The notes: a model not told the origin generated them from the letters alone. DNA of 62,431 bases from Acidobacteriota bacterium (GCA_023384575.1 JAHDVP010000033.1:1-62431), one strand, 5' to 3'; shown: positions 1-9,383, counted from the first letter of the stretch. Program-made: numbers and translations.

Positions 1-27
1 GTCGTCACACCCATCGACCGCGCGCGC

Positions 28-33
28 TATGAT
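28..33 (+). promoter_or_regulatory. possible -10 box upstream of the methyltransferase
   Basis: TATGAT matches the sigma70 -10 consensus at five of six positions and lies 46 bases upstream of the first gene. No good -35 box is visible in the few bases before it, so this is weak. Confidence 0.25.
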
Positions 34-78
34 GCCCAGACGCCAGGGACAGGATGTCTTCTTCAGGGAGAACGTGAC

Positions 79-795
79 GTGAGCCCATCGACGCTGCGCG
101 TGGCCAGCCTGATTGCCCTTCTCGTGGGACTTGGCGTCGACGCCGCCGCCCAGCAGGCGGCGACGCCCCACGAGATGCACGGTCGTCACCGCGACCCGAA
201 GGCGTACATCGCCTCGCTCGAGAATCCCGCGCGTGACGCCTACCAGAAGCCTGCCGAGGTCGTCGAGGCCCTCGGCCTCAGGCCGGGACAAGTCGTGGCC
301 GACATCGGTGCCGGCTCGGGGTACTTCGCGATTCGACTCGCCGAACCGGTGGGCGAGGCCGGCCGCGTGCTCGCCGTCGACGTGGATGCCCGACTGCTCG
401 AGCACCTCGAAGGGCGGGTGCGCGAGGCCTCACTCGGCAACGTCGAGACCATCCTCGCGCCACCAGACGACCCGCGTCTGCCAGAGGCGGGCGTCGACCT
501 GATCTTCTTCTGCAACGTGTGGCACCACATCGACGATCAGGACGGCTATCTCGCCAAGCTGCGACAGGCCCTCAAGCCCGGCGGCCGTCTCGTCATGATC
601 GACTTCCACAAACGCGACCTGCCTGTCGGGCCCGGCGTGGCGATGAAGATCGCGCGCGAGGATCTCCTCGCGCAACTCGAGGGCGCCGGCTGGCGTCTCG
701 TCCGCGAGCACGACTTCCTGCCCTACCAGTACTTCATCGAGTTCCAGCCCGGCACGGCCTCGGGACCCGAGCCGGAGGGCGCCCCACGGTCGTGA
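79..795 (+). CDS. exported class I SAM-dependent methyltransferase-like protein
   Basis: The 238-aa protein starts with GTG after an AGGGAGAA ribosome site. A hydrophobic segment (residues about 6-24) ending in DAAAQQ looks like a Sec signal peptide. The rest is a Rossmann methyltransferase: motif I DIGAGSGYFA from D75, an acidic strand-end AVDVDA, and a motif-IV-like FFCNVWHHI. Family knowledge predicts SAM-dependent methyl transfer, but the substrate is unknown. The odd point is the signal peptide, because SAM is cytoplasmic; either the signal is an uncleaved anchor or the domain has another role outside. It ends 78 bases before the deacetylase gene and may share its transcript. The methyltransferase fold is well supported; location and substrate are inference. 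Confidence 0.85.
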   Translation: MSPSTLRVASLIALLVGLGVDAAAQQAATPHEMHGRHRDPKAYIASLENPARDAYQKPAEVVEALGLRPGQVVADIGAGSGYFAIRLAEPVGEAGRVLAVDVDARLLEHLEGRVREASLGNVETILAPPDDPRLPEAGVDLIFFCNVWHHIDDQDGYLAKLRQALKPGGRLVMIDFHKRDLPVGPGVAMKIAREDLLAQLEGAGWRLVREHDFLPYQYFIEFQPGTASGPEPEGAPRS

Positions 796-873
796 ACACG
801 TCGCGACGGCCTCACTGCGGCTTCGTGTCGTGTTCGGGGTAAGCTCCGGGCGTGAGGGTCCTCGGGAGGTGTC

Positions 874-1872
874 GTGCCAGCCGGTGACGGCCGGACGTCG
901 GCCGGTGTTCATCCCGTCGTGGCGACCGCCGTGGTGGTCGTCGTCTTGCTCCTGTTCGTCGGTGTGGGCTCCATGCTCGCCCCCACCTCCACCGATCCGC
1001 CCCAGCGCCGCGCGGTGGCCCTGACCTTCGACGACCTGCCGTGGGTGACGCCCGGCGGCCGGCCGCTCGGAGACGCGCCAAGGCGCCTCTCGGCGCTGCT
1101 GGGCGCCCTGGCCACTGTCGACGCCCCGGCGGTGGGCTTCGTCAACGAGGGTCAGCTCGACCGTGCGGGCGAGCGGGCGGCCAGGCTGAGGATGGTCCAG
1201 ATCTGGGCCGGTGCCGGTCACGAGCTCGGCAACCACACGTATTCGCACCGATCGCTCAGTGCCACCCCGCTCGACGAGTTCACGGCGGACGTGCTGCGCG
1301 GGGCTGCGGAGATCCGCGCGATCGCCGAGCGGTACGGCGGCGAGGTTCGCTACTTCCGCCATCCCTTCACGCACACGGGTCCGACGCGCGAGATCCGCGA
1401 CGCTTTCGACGCGTTCCTCTCGGCCCACGGCTACGTCGTTGCCCCCTTCACGGTGGAGAACGCCGACTACCTGTACAACGCGGCGTACGTGCGGGCCCTC
1501 GAGCGAGAAGACGAAGCGCTGGCGGGCCGTCTGCGCGACCTGTACCTCGAGCACACGACCCGCATGTTCCTGTTCTTCGAGCGCCTGTCGGTCGAGACCT
1601 TCGGCCGGGAGATTCCCCAGGTGCTCCTCCTGCACGCCAATCACCTGAACGCCGACACGCTGCCGGATCTGCTCGGGCGCCTCGGGCAGCGCGGCTACCG
1701 GTTCATCCCGATCGAGGCCGCGCTCGCCGACGCGGCCTATGGGACGCCAGACGAGTACGTCGGACGATTCGGTCCGTCGTGGCTTCACCGCTGGCGCGTC
1801 GGCCGGGGCCTGCCCTCGAAGCTCGCCGACGAACCCGAGCCTCCGGCCTGGCTCGCCGATCTCGCGGAATAG
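874..1872 (+). CDS. polysaccharide deacetylase (NodB/CE4 fold), membrane-anchored
   Basis: The 332-aa protein starts with GTG behind GGGAGGT. One hydrophobic segment (about residues 15-33) anchors or exports it. NodB-homology motifs follow: TFDDLP at 51-56 (catalytic base and metal Asp), HTYSH at 121-125 (metal-binding His pair), and RHPFTHTG as motif 3. These residues are those needed for metal-dependent removal of N- or O-acetyl groups from envelope or capsule sugars. The enzyme would act at the periplasmic face. The true substrate (peptidoglycan, chitin-like polymer or exopolysaccharide) cannot be read from sequence. It is closely preceded by the exported methyltransferase and followed by a separate promoter at 1921. 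Confidence 0.88.
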   Translation: MPAGDGRTSAGVHPVVATAVVVVVLLLFVGVGSMLAPTSTDPPQRRAVALTFDDLPWVTPGGRPLGDAPRRLSALLGALATVDAPAVGFVNEGQLDRAGERAARLRMVQIWAGAGHELGNHTYSHRSLSATPLDEFTADVLRGAAEIRAIAERYGGEVRYFRHPFTHTGPTREIRDAFDAFLSAHGYVVAPFTVENADYLYNAAYVRALEREDEALAGRLRDLYLEHTTRMFLFFERLSVETFGREIPQVLLLHANHLNADTLPDLLGRLGQRGYRFIPIEAALADAAYGTPDEYVGRFGPSWLHRWRVGRGLPSKLADEPEPPAWLADLAE

Positions 1873-1920
1873 CCCCAAGCCGACAATCTGGCCAGCGGCT
1901 ACAGGCCGGTGGCTGATTGG

Positions 1921-1949
1921 TTGACAGGGTCCAGGGCGCCTGATATGAC
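1921..1949 (+). promoter_or_regulatory. sigma70-type promoter placing the start site on a GTG codon
   Basis: TTGACA (1921-1926) is followed after 17 bases by TATGAC (1944-1949). A start site about seven bases on falls at 1956, exactly the GTG of the next gene, so the mRNA would be leaderless. No Shine-Dalgarno sequence precedes that GTG. Confidence 0.65.
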
Positions 1950-1955
1950 TGCTCC

Positions 1956-2876
1956 GTGCACGGCTCGCCCGGCCGGCTGCACGCCGCCCACGCCTTCCCG
2001 CCCCTTGCAGTTCTCCTCTACTCACTGGCCACCCCAGTCCTCGCGCAGGAGCCGCCGCCGGAGTTGCCGCGTGTCGAGGTGTGGGGTGCGGTCGCCGGCG
2101 ATGCCGAAACGCTCGACGGCACCATGGCTTCCGCCTACGCTCCCCCGCTCATCGCGGGTACGGCCATCACGAGCCGCGCCTCGCAAGTCCTCGTGGTCGA
2201 CCCCGGCCGCGCGACGGGCGTTGAAGTCGGCGTCAACGTGTTCGTCACGAGGCGTGTCGGCGTGCAGGGGCTGGTCGGTGTGGCCACGGCCGACGTCTCG
2301 GGCCGCAACGGCCCCTACGACGTCTTTCTGCGCTACGAAACCCGCCAGCCGCCAGACTACGTGCCACGCGAGTTCGAAGTCAGCCACTCGACGCCCTGGC
2401 CCGATACCTCGGGATCGCTGCGCACGACCTCGGTGGCGGTGGGGCTCGTGGCCCGCTGGTGGACGGCGCGCAGGGATGGGGGAGGCACCGTCTCCGGTGG
2501 CCTCGGCTTCGAGCGCGCGGGTGGCGACGTCGCGAGCCTGGGCTACACGAGCTTCCGGCTTGGTGGCCACGGCGTGCTCTTCTCGTCCGACCACCGCATC
2601 GTCATGACCCCCGAAGGCGGTGGCACGTTCATCAGGCCCTACGTGCGGGCCGACGTGCACCGGCGCGTGGCGCCGCACGTGGCCCTCATGGCGAGCGCGC
2701 GCGTGCACCTCGCGACGACGCAGGATCTCCCCGTGCGCGTCGACCGCCTCGTCGACCGCGACGAGGCGCCGATCGTACCTGAGTTGGCCGATGTCGAGCG
2801 CGACCTCGGACGGCCGTCGCTCGTGCTGAGGGGCACGCGCTGGCAGGTGGCGGCCGGACTCAAGTTCTGGTTCTGA
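1956..2876 (+). CDS. predicted outer-membrane barrel-like protein of unknown function
   Basis: The 306-aa protein has a signal peptide (hydrophobic LAVLLYSLATPVLAQ, cleavage after about residue 30). The body alternates short amphipathic strands and glycine-rich turns and ends in LKFWF, a terminal aromatic typical of outer-membrane barrels. No family was recognised. The GTG start was chosen because it coincides with the predicted transcription start of the promoter just upstream and gives a proper signal peptide. The next gene follows after 55 bases with its own strong ribosome site, so the two may be co-transcribed. The barrel call rests on strand pattern and C-terminus only. Confidence 0.6.
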   Translation: MHGSPGRLHAAHAFPPLAVLLYSLATPVLAQEPPPELPRVEVWGAVAGDAETLDGTMASAYAPPLIAGTAITSRASQVLVVDPGRATGVEVGVNVFVTRRVGVQGLVGVATADVSGRNGPYDVFLRYETRQPPDYVPREFEVSHSTPWPDTSGSLRTTSVAVGLVARWWTARRDGGGTVSGGLGFERAGGDVASLGYTSFRLGGHGVLFSSDHRIVMTPEGGGTFIRPYVRADVHRRVAPHVALMASARVHLATTQDLPVRVDRLVDRDEAPIVPELADVERDLGRPSLVLRGTRWQVAAGLKFWF

Positions 2877-2931
2877 CGACCGCACCGCCTTCGCACTTGC
2901 CGACGTCGACCGCCAGCGCAAGGAGGGTGGC

Positions 2932-5900
2932 ATGACGAAGGTGTTCACCATCCTCGGACAGGCCATCGCCACGACCCAGCGACGGCTCGTCGGGCTGTGG
3001 CGACGCGTGCCGGGCAGCGCGGCGATCGATGAACTCGCCGAACTGCTGACGCGTCCCATTCGCGCGCTGGCCGACGGGTGCCTGCGGCGGTGGCCGTGGC
3101 TCGCCCGCTGGGAGTGGCTGCTCGAGGTCGACCGGCTCCGTCGCATCCCGCCGGTGATGCTCGTGCTCGTGCTTGGTTACGTCTTCTACCGCGGGATCCA
3201 GACCACGCACCTTGGTCACATCGGGACGGACCGGCTGATCTATCCGCTGCTCAGCGCCATCTCGTACTTCAACCCGTTTCTCGGCATCGTGTCGGCCGCG
3301 CTCTTCGGCATCGGCGACCTCCTGCAGAAGCTCGTGGTGAACGACATCTACGGCAGCCGTGGCGTGGGACGTCTCGCACCGCTTGCGGCCTACGGGGATC
3401 TCAACTACTGGGGCGGCGTCGTCGGCTACGCGGTGGCCTACAGCTCGCTCGTCATGGCAGGCCTCGTGCCCGGGTTGCTGGCGCGTGTCTTCCGCCTCGC
3501 CGTGCAACGGACCATCACCTTCGTCCTCTTCAGGCGGGCGGCGGCCGCAGCCGACGGCGCATCGTCCGCCTCGCCCTACGCGGGCGCCCACGTGAGTGCC
3601 AGCCCGGTGAGCGTGCTCATGCCGGGAGGCGTCGAGCCGAGGTATCCGGTCGCGGAGCTGGCCGCGGCGGTGATCGGGGCCGGCGTCGGCGGTGCGGGCG
3701 TGATGTACTTCGTGGCGCCGACGCTCGAAGCGCCTGCCTTCCTGTGGCGTCCCAACCCCGACGTCTCGTGCCACAACCTCGAGGTGTCGACCTTTCTGCA
3801 ACAGCCGGCGCTCAGCCGGGGCGGCGTGGGCGGTGCGAGTGGCGGCCTGGTGATGAACAGCCTCGTGCCGATGCCACCCACTCCAGGCGCACCCGCAGGT
3901 CCCGAGGTGAGAGACGAGCCCGTTGCTCGGGAGCACCTGTCGCGGCCGCTCGTCGATCCTGAAACCGGGCGCGAGTTACTGGTGCACGACGGCTCGTACG
4001 AGGGAGGTTGGCCAGGGCAGGTCTGGCACCAGGGGCGCTGGATGGATCCGGCTGAAGCGGCCGCGTTGATCACGCGTTGGGACGAGGCGCTCTCGCGCGA
4101 CCGCCGCGAGTGGTTCGACCGCGAGACGAGGCAGTGGGAGGCGGACGTCGAGCGACGGCGCCGCGAGGAGGGCTACGGCCACGATCCGTATCGCGACGAG
4201 TGGCGCGAGCTGCCGCCCGAGGTCGCTCCAGTCGAGATTCCGCCCGAGGACCCCGACATCTGGAAGGTGCAGCGCACGAAGGAGGATCCGGGGTTCCTGC
4301 ATCGCATGTTCGTGGGGCCGAGCAGCGCCGATCACGTGAAGATGCACGAGCGGTTCACCGAACTCGACACGCTCCACACGCGAGCCCTCACCGAGTACCT
4401 CGACACCGTGCGCGCCGAGCGCGAAGCGCGCGAGAAAGGCGACACGTGGCTGGCCGAGGTGTATCGCGCCCGCCGCGAGCCCTGTCGGGCCAACGTCACG
4501 GCGATCCGCGGGGCGACGCTCGACCTCACCGGGCGCGTGGCCGACACCGCTGAGGGTGGCCGAGTTCACCGGCAGAATCTGGCGAAGCAGACGCAGTTCA
4601 GTTGGTGGAAAGTCGGCAGGGAACTCGTGTGGGATCCCGTCAAGGCGATCTTCAAACCCGATGTGGCCGACGAGCGGGGTGATGGCCCGATCGGCACGGC
4701 ATTCAAGCGGCTCAAGGCCGCCTCGGACGCGATGCGCGAGAACGCCCGCGAGCAACCCGCCCTCGAGGAGCGGTTTCGCGACGCGATGAACGCGACGAAG
4801 CTCCACATGGAGCAGTTGACGGCCGCGCGGCTGCGGGGCGATGCCACGGCCGTTCGCGTGCTCGAGGAGCAGGTGCGCGCCGCCCGCGAGCAGGCCCTCG
4901 AAGCCAATCACCAGCGCGGAGAGCTCTCGGCGAAGACGCGAGACTGGGAGAGGGCAGCCGCGCGCGTGACGCACCAGTACTACAAGTCGATGTCGGAGCG
5001 CATCGGTGCCGGGCAGGTTCAGTACAAGATTGGCCGGGCCGGGTCGCGCGTGGCCGCAAAGGTCACCGGAGCGTTCGATGCCGACCCGCGGATGCCGAAG
5101 AGCGTCAAGGGCGAAGCCGATGCCTGGGACAGGCTCCAGAAGGAGCACCGTCACGAGATGCAGCGCGCGCGTGAGCATCTGAGGGCGGGCACCGAGGGCC
5201 AGCATTCACCGGTCACGCTGACCAAGTACGAGGTCGAACTCGATCGGCGGTGGAAATTTCAGCAGTCAGTGGCCGAGCGCAAGATCGTGCGCTACGAGAC
5301 GAACCGCGCGGCATGGGAGCGTACGGGTGAGCAACTGAAGGCCGCGCGTCGGAGCGGCGATTCCGAGCGCATCATGGAGGCCTTCAAGGCGCACGAGGCC
5401 GCCGAGCGTCGCCTCGGCCAGTCGGTCAATCGCGGGCTGTCGGACGTCGACGTCAAGATGCAGCTCAAGCGGGCCCCCTCTGACGTCCAGCACGCCTGGA
5501 ACACCGACGTCGAGCGGTTCCGTACGACTCCCGTCCGCAGCCGCACCGTCGATCTCATCAACCAGAAGAAGCCCTGGGTCGTTGAACAGGCACCCGGGAA
5601 GTTCCGGCGCTTGTCGACAGACGACCTGAAGAGCGTGAGCAGCCGCAAGGGCGCGGGTCTCGACCTCGACCTGAACCCCGACGCGAAGGTCGTCGACATG
5701 CGCACGGGCCAGCGCGTGTCGGATGCGCAGCTGCAGGGGGCGGTGAACGAGGCCTGTCGCAGCCTGCGCATCGATGCGGCCCGGCAGGACATCCACGTGT
5801 CGAGCACGCGTCACCCGTCGGCCTATCGCGTGCCGGCGGGGCACGAGCCGTCCGACGTCCTCAAGCCCGACTACGTGCGGCGGTCGGGTCCGATGGACGG

Positions 5901-7389
5901 CGAACAGATGAAGCAGGTGTCGGATTTCAAGCGGCTGCAGGAGGTGGCCCCTGGCGACCTCGCCGGCAAGGCGTACCAGGCGGTCAAAGACTACCGGCGC
6001 TTCACGAAGGAGATGATCGAGGCCCACCCTGGTGCCCGGCCACCTCGCGTGCTGAACGAGAAGACGATCGCCACGCTCGAAGACCTCGGCAATCGGAAGA
6101 TCGGCCCGGGCACCGCGGCCGCACGCATCAAGCACGCGACGGGCATGAGCATCGACGAGGCGTGCGAGAAGCTGAACTCGCTTCAGCAGTCGGTGCCGAC
6201 GCTCGACTCGCCGGCCCGGCGCATCGACCTCGCCAACGCGCGTGCCGCGGCGGCTCCACCCGGATCCGCGGCCTCGGCTCCCCCGAGCGGGTACGACCTC
6301 CGTGGCCTTGTCGGCGACAAGACACCGGCCTTGCGCACGAAGAGCGCGCGGGAACTCTACGACGCGCTCAAGCAGCGCGACCCGGCGTCGTTTGTCGACG
6401 CGGACGGCAACGTGCGGGCCGTGGGCACCGTCCCGACGCCTGAGATCACCAACACGAAGGCGGCGATCGAGGCTCGCGCCGCCGCCCGCGGGTACGTCGA
6501 CTCGGGGGCGTCGGGCCGGCGGGCGTTTGCCGAACGCCTCGACGACGTGCGAGCGGCCGACCCGGTGTTCCGAGGCGCACACGACAAGGTCCAGAAGGCC
6601 ATGGGCGAGGGCTTCAGTCGTCGCATCGACGAGATTGCACAAGAACACAGCGCAAAGGTTGCGGGTGAGGGTAGATGGGGCGAACCCGGGTCGACGCCGT
6701 TCAAGGCCGAGGTGGGACGGCGCATCAACATCACCCCCCTCGACGACCCCAGGGCGGTGCAGCACCAGCAACGCGCCATGTTCGAGCATGGCGTCACCGA
6801 GGCGGAGTTCGATGCGTATGTTGGGGTTCGGCAGAAGGTCTGGCAGGGTGAGCCCGTGGCGCCCGTGAAACCGCTGCCACCGGCCGATGGCCGTACCCCG
6901 CACTACGTCGACATCGAACAGCGTCTCGGATCAGGGCCGGAAGCATCACCATCGGCGACCCCCATGATGTCACCGCCCGGGCAGACGGCCCCATCCGCGA
7001 CGCAGGCACCGCAGCCTCCGCCGGTCGAACCCCCGCCGCAGGCGCCAGCTGCCCCCGTTCGACGTGCTTTGGTGTCAAGCGAGCCCGCGGCAGGCGCGGA
7101 GGCCCCTGGCGCGGCCCCCGATCCCGTCAGGCCCGCACCAGAGAGGCCTGCGGCGTCCACGCGCGAGCCCGTGCGGCCAGAGCCGTCGCGTCCCGACCCG
7201 GTCAGCAGGGAACGCGTGCGCCCCGAGCCACCGCGTCCCGAGCCGTCACCCCCGGAGGTCCGACGCCCTGAACCAGCACGACCCGTCGCGACACGTCCGA
7301 CACCAGAGCCCCCGGTGGCGCCAGCGCGAATTGCTCCGGAACGCGTGAAGCCAGCTCGCCGGTTCCTCGACTTCTTCACCAGGCGGTGA
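2932..7389 (+). CDS. giant membrane-anchored helical/coiled-coil protein, unknown function
   Basis: The 1485-aa protein starts with ATG after a near-perfect AAGGAGG (2920-2926). Hydrophobic segments lie within the first about 265 residues: PVMLVLVLGYVFY near 76, a pair around 100-135, one around 165-195, and a glycine-rich segment near 245. A long charged, Arg/Glu/Ala-rich helical region of about 1000 residues follows, with likely coiled coils. The last about 170 residues are Pro-rich with repeated RPEP/RPEPSRP-type units and end in a basic RRFLDFFTRR tail. I do not recognise the family. It is followed at four bases by two zinc-ribbon proteins, so the three probably form one operon. The architecture (membrane N-terminus, long stalk, extended tail) suggests a scaffold or secreted-machine component, but that is speculation. 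Confidence 0.6.
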   Translation: MTKVFTILGQAIATTQRRLVGLWRRVPGSAAIDELAELLTRPIRALADGCLRRWPWLARWEWLLEVDRLRRIPPVMLVLVLGYVFYRGIQTTHLGHIGTDRLIYPLLSAISYFNPFLGIVSAALFGIGDLLQKLVVNDIYGSRGVGRLAPLAAYGDLNYWGGVVGYAVAYSSLVMAGLVPGLLARVFRLAVQRTITFVLFRRAAAAADGASSASPYAGAHVSASPVSVLMPGGVEPRYPVAELAAAVIGAGVGGAGVMYFVAPTLEAPAFLWRPNPDVSCHNLEVSTFLQQPALSRGGVGGASGGLVMNSLVPMPPTPGAPAGPEVRDEPVAREHLSRPLVDPETGRELLVHDGSYEGGWPGQVWHQGRWMDPAEAAALITRWDEALSRDRREWFDRETRQWEADVERRRREEGYGHDPYRDEWRELPPEVAPVEIPPEDPDIWKVQRTKEDPGFLHRMFVGPSSADHVKMHERFTELDTLHTRALTEYLDTVRAEREAREKGDTWLAEVYRARREPCRANVTAIRGATLDLTGRVADTAEGGRVHRQNLAKQTQFSWWKVGRELVWDPVKAIFKPDVADERGDGPIGTAFKRLKAASDAMRENAREQPALEERFRDAMNATKLHMEQLTAARLRGDATAVRVLEEQVRAAREQALEANHQRGELSAKTRDWERAAARVTHQYYKSMSERIGAGQVQYKIGRAGSRVAAKVTGAFDADPRMPKSVKGEADAWDRLQKEHRHEMQRAREHLRAGTEGQHSPVTLTKYEVELDRRWKFQQSVAERKIVRYETNRAAWERTGEQLKAARRSGDSERIMEAFKAHEAAERRLGQSVNRGLSDVDVKMQLKRAPSDVQHAWNTDVERFRTTPVRSRTVDLINQKKPWVVEQAPGKFRRLSTDDLKSVSSRKGAGLDLDLNPDAKVVDMRTGQRVSDAQLQGAVNEACRSLRIDAARQDIHVSSTRHPSAYRVPAGHEPSDVLKPDYVRRSGPMDGEQMKQVSDFKRLQEVAPGDLAGKAYQAVKDYRRFTKEMIEAHPGARPPRVLNEKTIATLEDLGNRKIGPGTAAARIKHATGMSIDEACEKLNSLQQSVPTLDSPARRIDLANARAAAAPPGSAASAPPSGYDLRGLVGDKTPALRTKSARELYDALKQRDPASFVDADGNVRAVGTVPTPEITNTKAAIEARAAARGYVDSGASGRRAFAERLDDVRAADPVFRGAHDKVQKAMGEGFSRRIDEIAQEHSAKVAGEGRWGEPGSTPFKAEVGRRINITPLDDPRAVQHQQRAMFEHGVTEAEFDAYVGVRQKVWQGEPVAPVKPLPPADGRTPHYVDIEQRLGSGPEASPSATPMMSPPGQTAPSATQAPQPPPVEPPPQAPAAPVRRALVSSEPAAGAEAPGAAPDPVRPAPERPAASTREPVRPEPSRPDPVSRERVRPEPPRPEPSPPEVRRPEPARPVATRPTPEPPVAPARIAPERVKPARRFLDFFTRR

Positions 7390-7393
7390 CGTG

Positions 7394-8527
7394 ATGCCCA
7401 CCGAGCTTCACGAGACGGATGAGATCGCACAGCGCGCCGTCGGCACGGACGACATCGCCAGGGTCCTCGACCGACTCGGCATCGCCCCCGCCGAGGCGTC
7501 GCCGCTCGTCGACATCGTGCCGTCGGCCGGCGACCCCTCCGGCGTCGACCAACTCGTGGCCGACGACACCACCCGCGAAGCCGTCGCCCGCATCGCCAAC
7601 CCGGCGCGCGTCGTCACGCTCGTGACGGCATGTCCGCCGGACGAGGCCACGACCTTCTGGTTCTACGGGCGGCGTGACGAGGCCGACCTCGCCTTCCATG
7701 TGCTCGGTGCTGACGGATGGCATCACGTCGCGTGGCCCATCGACCGTCTTGCCGTGCTGGATCTCGCGGCAGCGCCGCTCGAGTTGTCGACACCGACCGA
7801 GTCGTTCGCCATCTCGCTCGCCCTCGGCAGAGACGAACTCGCCACGCTTGCCGCGGTGTGTGACGCCGTGCAGTACGACATTCTGCAGGGGGCGCTCGTC
7901 GCGTCGCCGTCCGCGGCCGGACCGGTACAGTTCTCGGTCGACGATCTCGTGGCACTGGCCGCGTCCCTCCGGCGGCGAGACGACGTGCGGTGGATGGTCT
8001 CGCGCGCCGAGTGGCTTGCGCCGATCGAACTCGACTTCTCCTCGTCGGCCCTCTCGACGGGCCTCGACGCGTTGCTCGCGGTTGGCCTGATCGTCGACGA
8101 AGGCGGGCTCTTCGAGCCCACGCCCACGCTCTCGAGGCTCTGCCACACGCTTGGCACGTCCATCGGCTGCTCGGCCATCACCACACGCGAACGCGACGAG
8201 GCCGGCGCGTGGTCGTTCGAGCACGTCGCCGTGATCCGTGGGCCAGAGAGTCTGCTGCTCATGGAGTTCTCAGACGTCTCGGCCACCGACTTCCTTCTCT
8301 CGATCGACGATGTGACACCCGCGATGGCGTTTGAATGGCTGAAGTCGGCCGTGTGGCTGGCCGACGTGGTGTCGCCCGTGTCGGACGAGAGCCCTGCGTT
8401 CGACGCAAACACGCCGCCGGCGCCGGTGGCCGTGCGCTCCTGTCCGACGTGCGGCCGGGCCCTCAAGGTCGGCAAGCGGTTCTGCGCGCAGTGCGGCACC
8501 GCGACTGGCGAGGAGCCGAGGCCATGA
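7394..8527 (+). CDS. unknown protein with C-terminal zinc ribbon
   Basis: About 377 aa; a GTG one codon earlier (7391) is an alternative start. The N-terminal about 330 residues are soluble, acidic and alpha/beta, and I do not recognise them. The last 30 residues hold CPTCG, ten residues, then CAQCG, a four-cysteine zinc ribbon of the kind found at the ends of many bacterial membrane or regulatory proteins. The gene begins four bases after the giant protein and its TGA overlaps the ATG of the next gene, so all three are translationally coupled. The shared zinc ribbon with the downstream partner suggests the two proteins belong to one system. Confidence 0.6.
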   Translation: MPTELHETDEIAQRAVGTDDIARVLDRLGIAPAEASPLVDIVPSAGDPSGVDQLVADDTTREAVARIANPARVVTLVTACPPDEATTFWFYGRRDEADLAFHVLGADGWHHVAWPIDRLAVLDLAAAPLELSTPTESFAISLALGRDELATLAAVCDAVQYDILQGALVASPSAAGPVQFSVDDLVALAASLRRRDDVRWMVSRAEWLAPIELDFSSSALSTGLDALLAVGLIVDEGGLFEPTPTLSRLCHTLGTSIGCSAITTRERDEAGAWSFEHVAVIRGPESLLLMEFSDVSATDFLLSIDDVTPAMAFEWLKSAVWLADVVSPVSDESPAFDANTPPAPVAVRSCPTCGRALKVGKRFCAQCGTATGEEPRP

Positions 8528-9237
8528 CTGCGCCCACGTGTCCGGCCTGTGGCGACGCGGTCGAACCGGGAGAACGCTTCTGCGGCACCTGCGGTGCTGG
8601 TCTTGTCGACGAGGCGCGGCTGGTGCCCGGTCCTTCCATCGAGCCCCCTGCGGCGCCGCGCTCCCGCCTTGCGGGAGCGACGCCCGCGCCGTCAGCGGCA
8701 GCCGAGCCCATCGGTCAGCAGCAGGACGTGTCGGCCAGCCCTCGGATGGCCGAGCAGGTGCCCGCACGGGTCGCCACCGTTCAGTCCGGCGAGGACCGGG
8801 TGGCGGCCGTCGAGCGGCGTCCCCGAGACGTCGGGCTGGCGATGATCCGTCTCGCGCTCGGGCTGGCGTGGGCCTATCCGCGGAACCCCCTGTTTCACGG
8901 GGCCGATGGGCAGCTTCCGGGCACAGAGGGGTTCGCCTGGTCCAATCTCGCTCCAGTCGAGTTCTGGGCCGGCACGGCGGTGAGGCTGTTCGACATGCCC
9001 TTCCTCGGTGTCGTGGCGGCGGTGCAATTGGTGACCGGAGTGCTCATCGTCGTCGGCGTGTGGTTCCGGACCGTCTGTGCCATCGCAGCGCTCACGTGGC
9101 TCGTCATCGTCGGATACGTGGTCGTCCAGGGCTCATCCTTCGAGATGCAGCTCGCCTACGCGTTGACGGCGCTGGCTTTTGCCGGATTGGGGTGGGCCGG
9201 GCCCGGGCGATGGAGAGCCGGCGGGCGGGCCCGCTGA
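8524..9237 (+). CDS. zinc ribbon fused to a DoxX-like four-helix membrane domain
   Basis: The 237-aa protein starts at the ATG that overlaps the previous stop (ATGA). Residues 5-26 form a zinc ribbon (CPACG, ten residues, CGTCG). A Pro/Ala-rich linker follows to about residue 100. Then come four hydrophobic segments (around 108-125, 140-160, 163-185, 200-220), a DoxX-like arrangement. The ribbon faces the cytoplasm if the usual topology holds. Function is unknown. An upstream in-frame extension exists but lies wholly inside the previous gene and is rejected. Confidence 0.6.
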   Translation: MTAPTCPACGDAVEPGERFCGTCGAGLVDEARLVPGPSIEPPAAPRSRLAGATPAPSAAAEPIGQQQDVSASPRMAEQVPARVATVQSGEDRVAAVERRPRDVGLAMIRLALGLAWAYPRNPLFHGADGQLPGTEGFAWSNLAPVEFWAGTAVRLFDMPFLGVVAAVQLVTGVLIVVGVWFRTVCAIAALTWLVIVGYVVVQGSSFEMQLAYALTALAFAGLGWAGPGRWRAGGRAR

Positions 9238-9296
9238 CAGCGTCCTGCTCCGGGCCGGCGCGTTCCGAGGGTGGAGTGCCGGCGTTGCCCCTCCCG

Positions 9297-9326
9297 CTGA
9301 CAATGCCGGCCGATCGGGTGTAGCAT
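9297..9326 (+). promoter_or_regulatory. sigma70-type promoter for glutamate dehydrogenase
   Basis: CTGACA (9297-9302), an 18-base spacer and TAGCAT (9321-9326) give a plausible promoter, with a start near 9333 and a leader of about 50 bases before the dehydrogenase ATG. Confidence 0.4.
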
Positions 9327-9383
9327 CGGCCGTGGCACTCGAGGTGCCGACCAGCCCGCCCCCGATCTCCAGGACCCGACGCC

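Noticed and set aside
7130-7340. Pro/Arg repeats as a possible CRISPR or tandem DNA repeat
   Set aside because: The units are irregular in length and sequence at DNA level and simply encode a Pro-rich protein tail.
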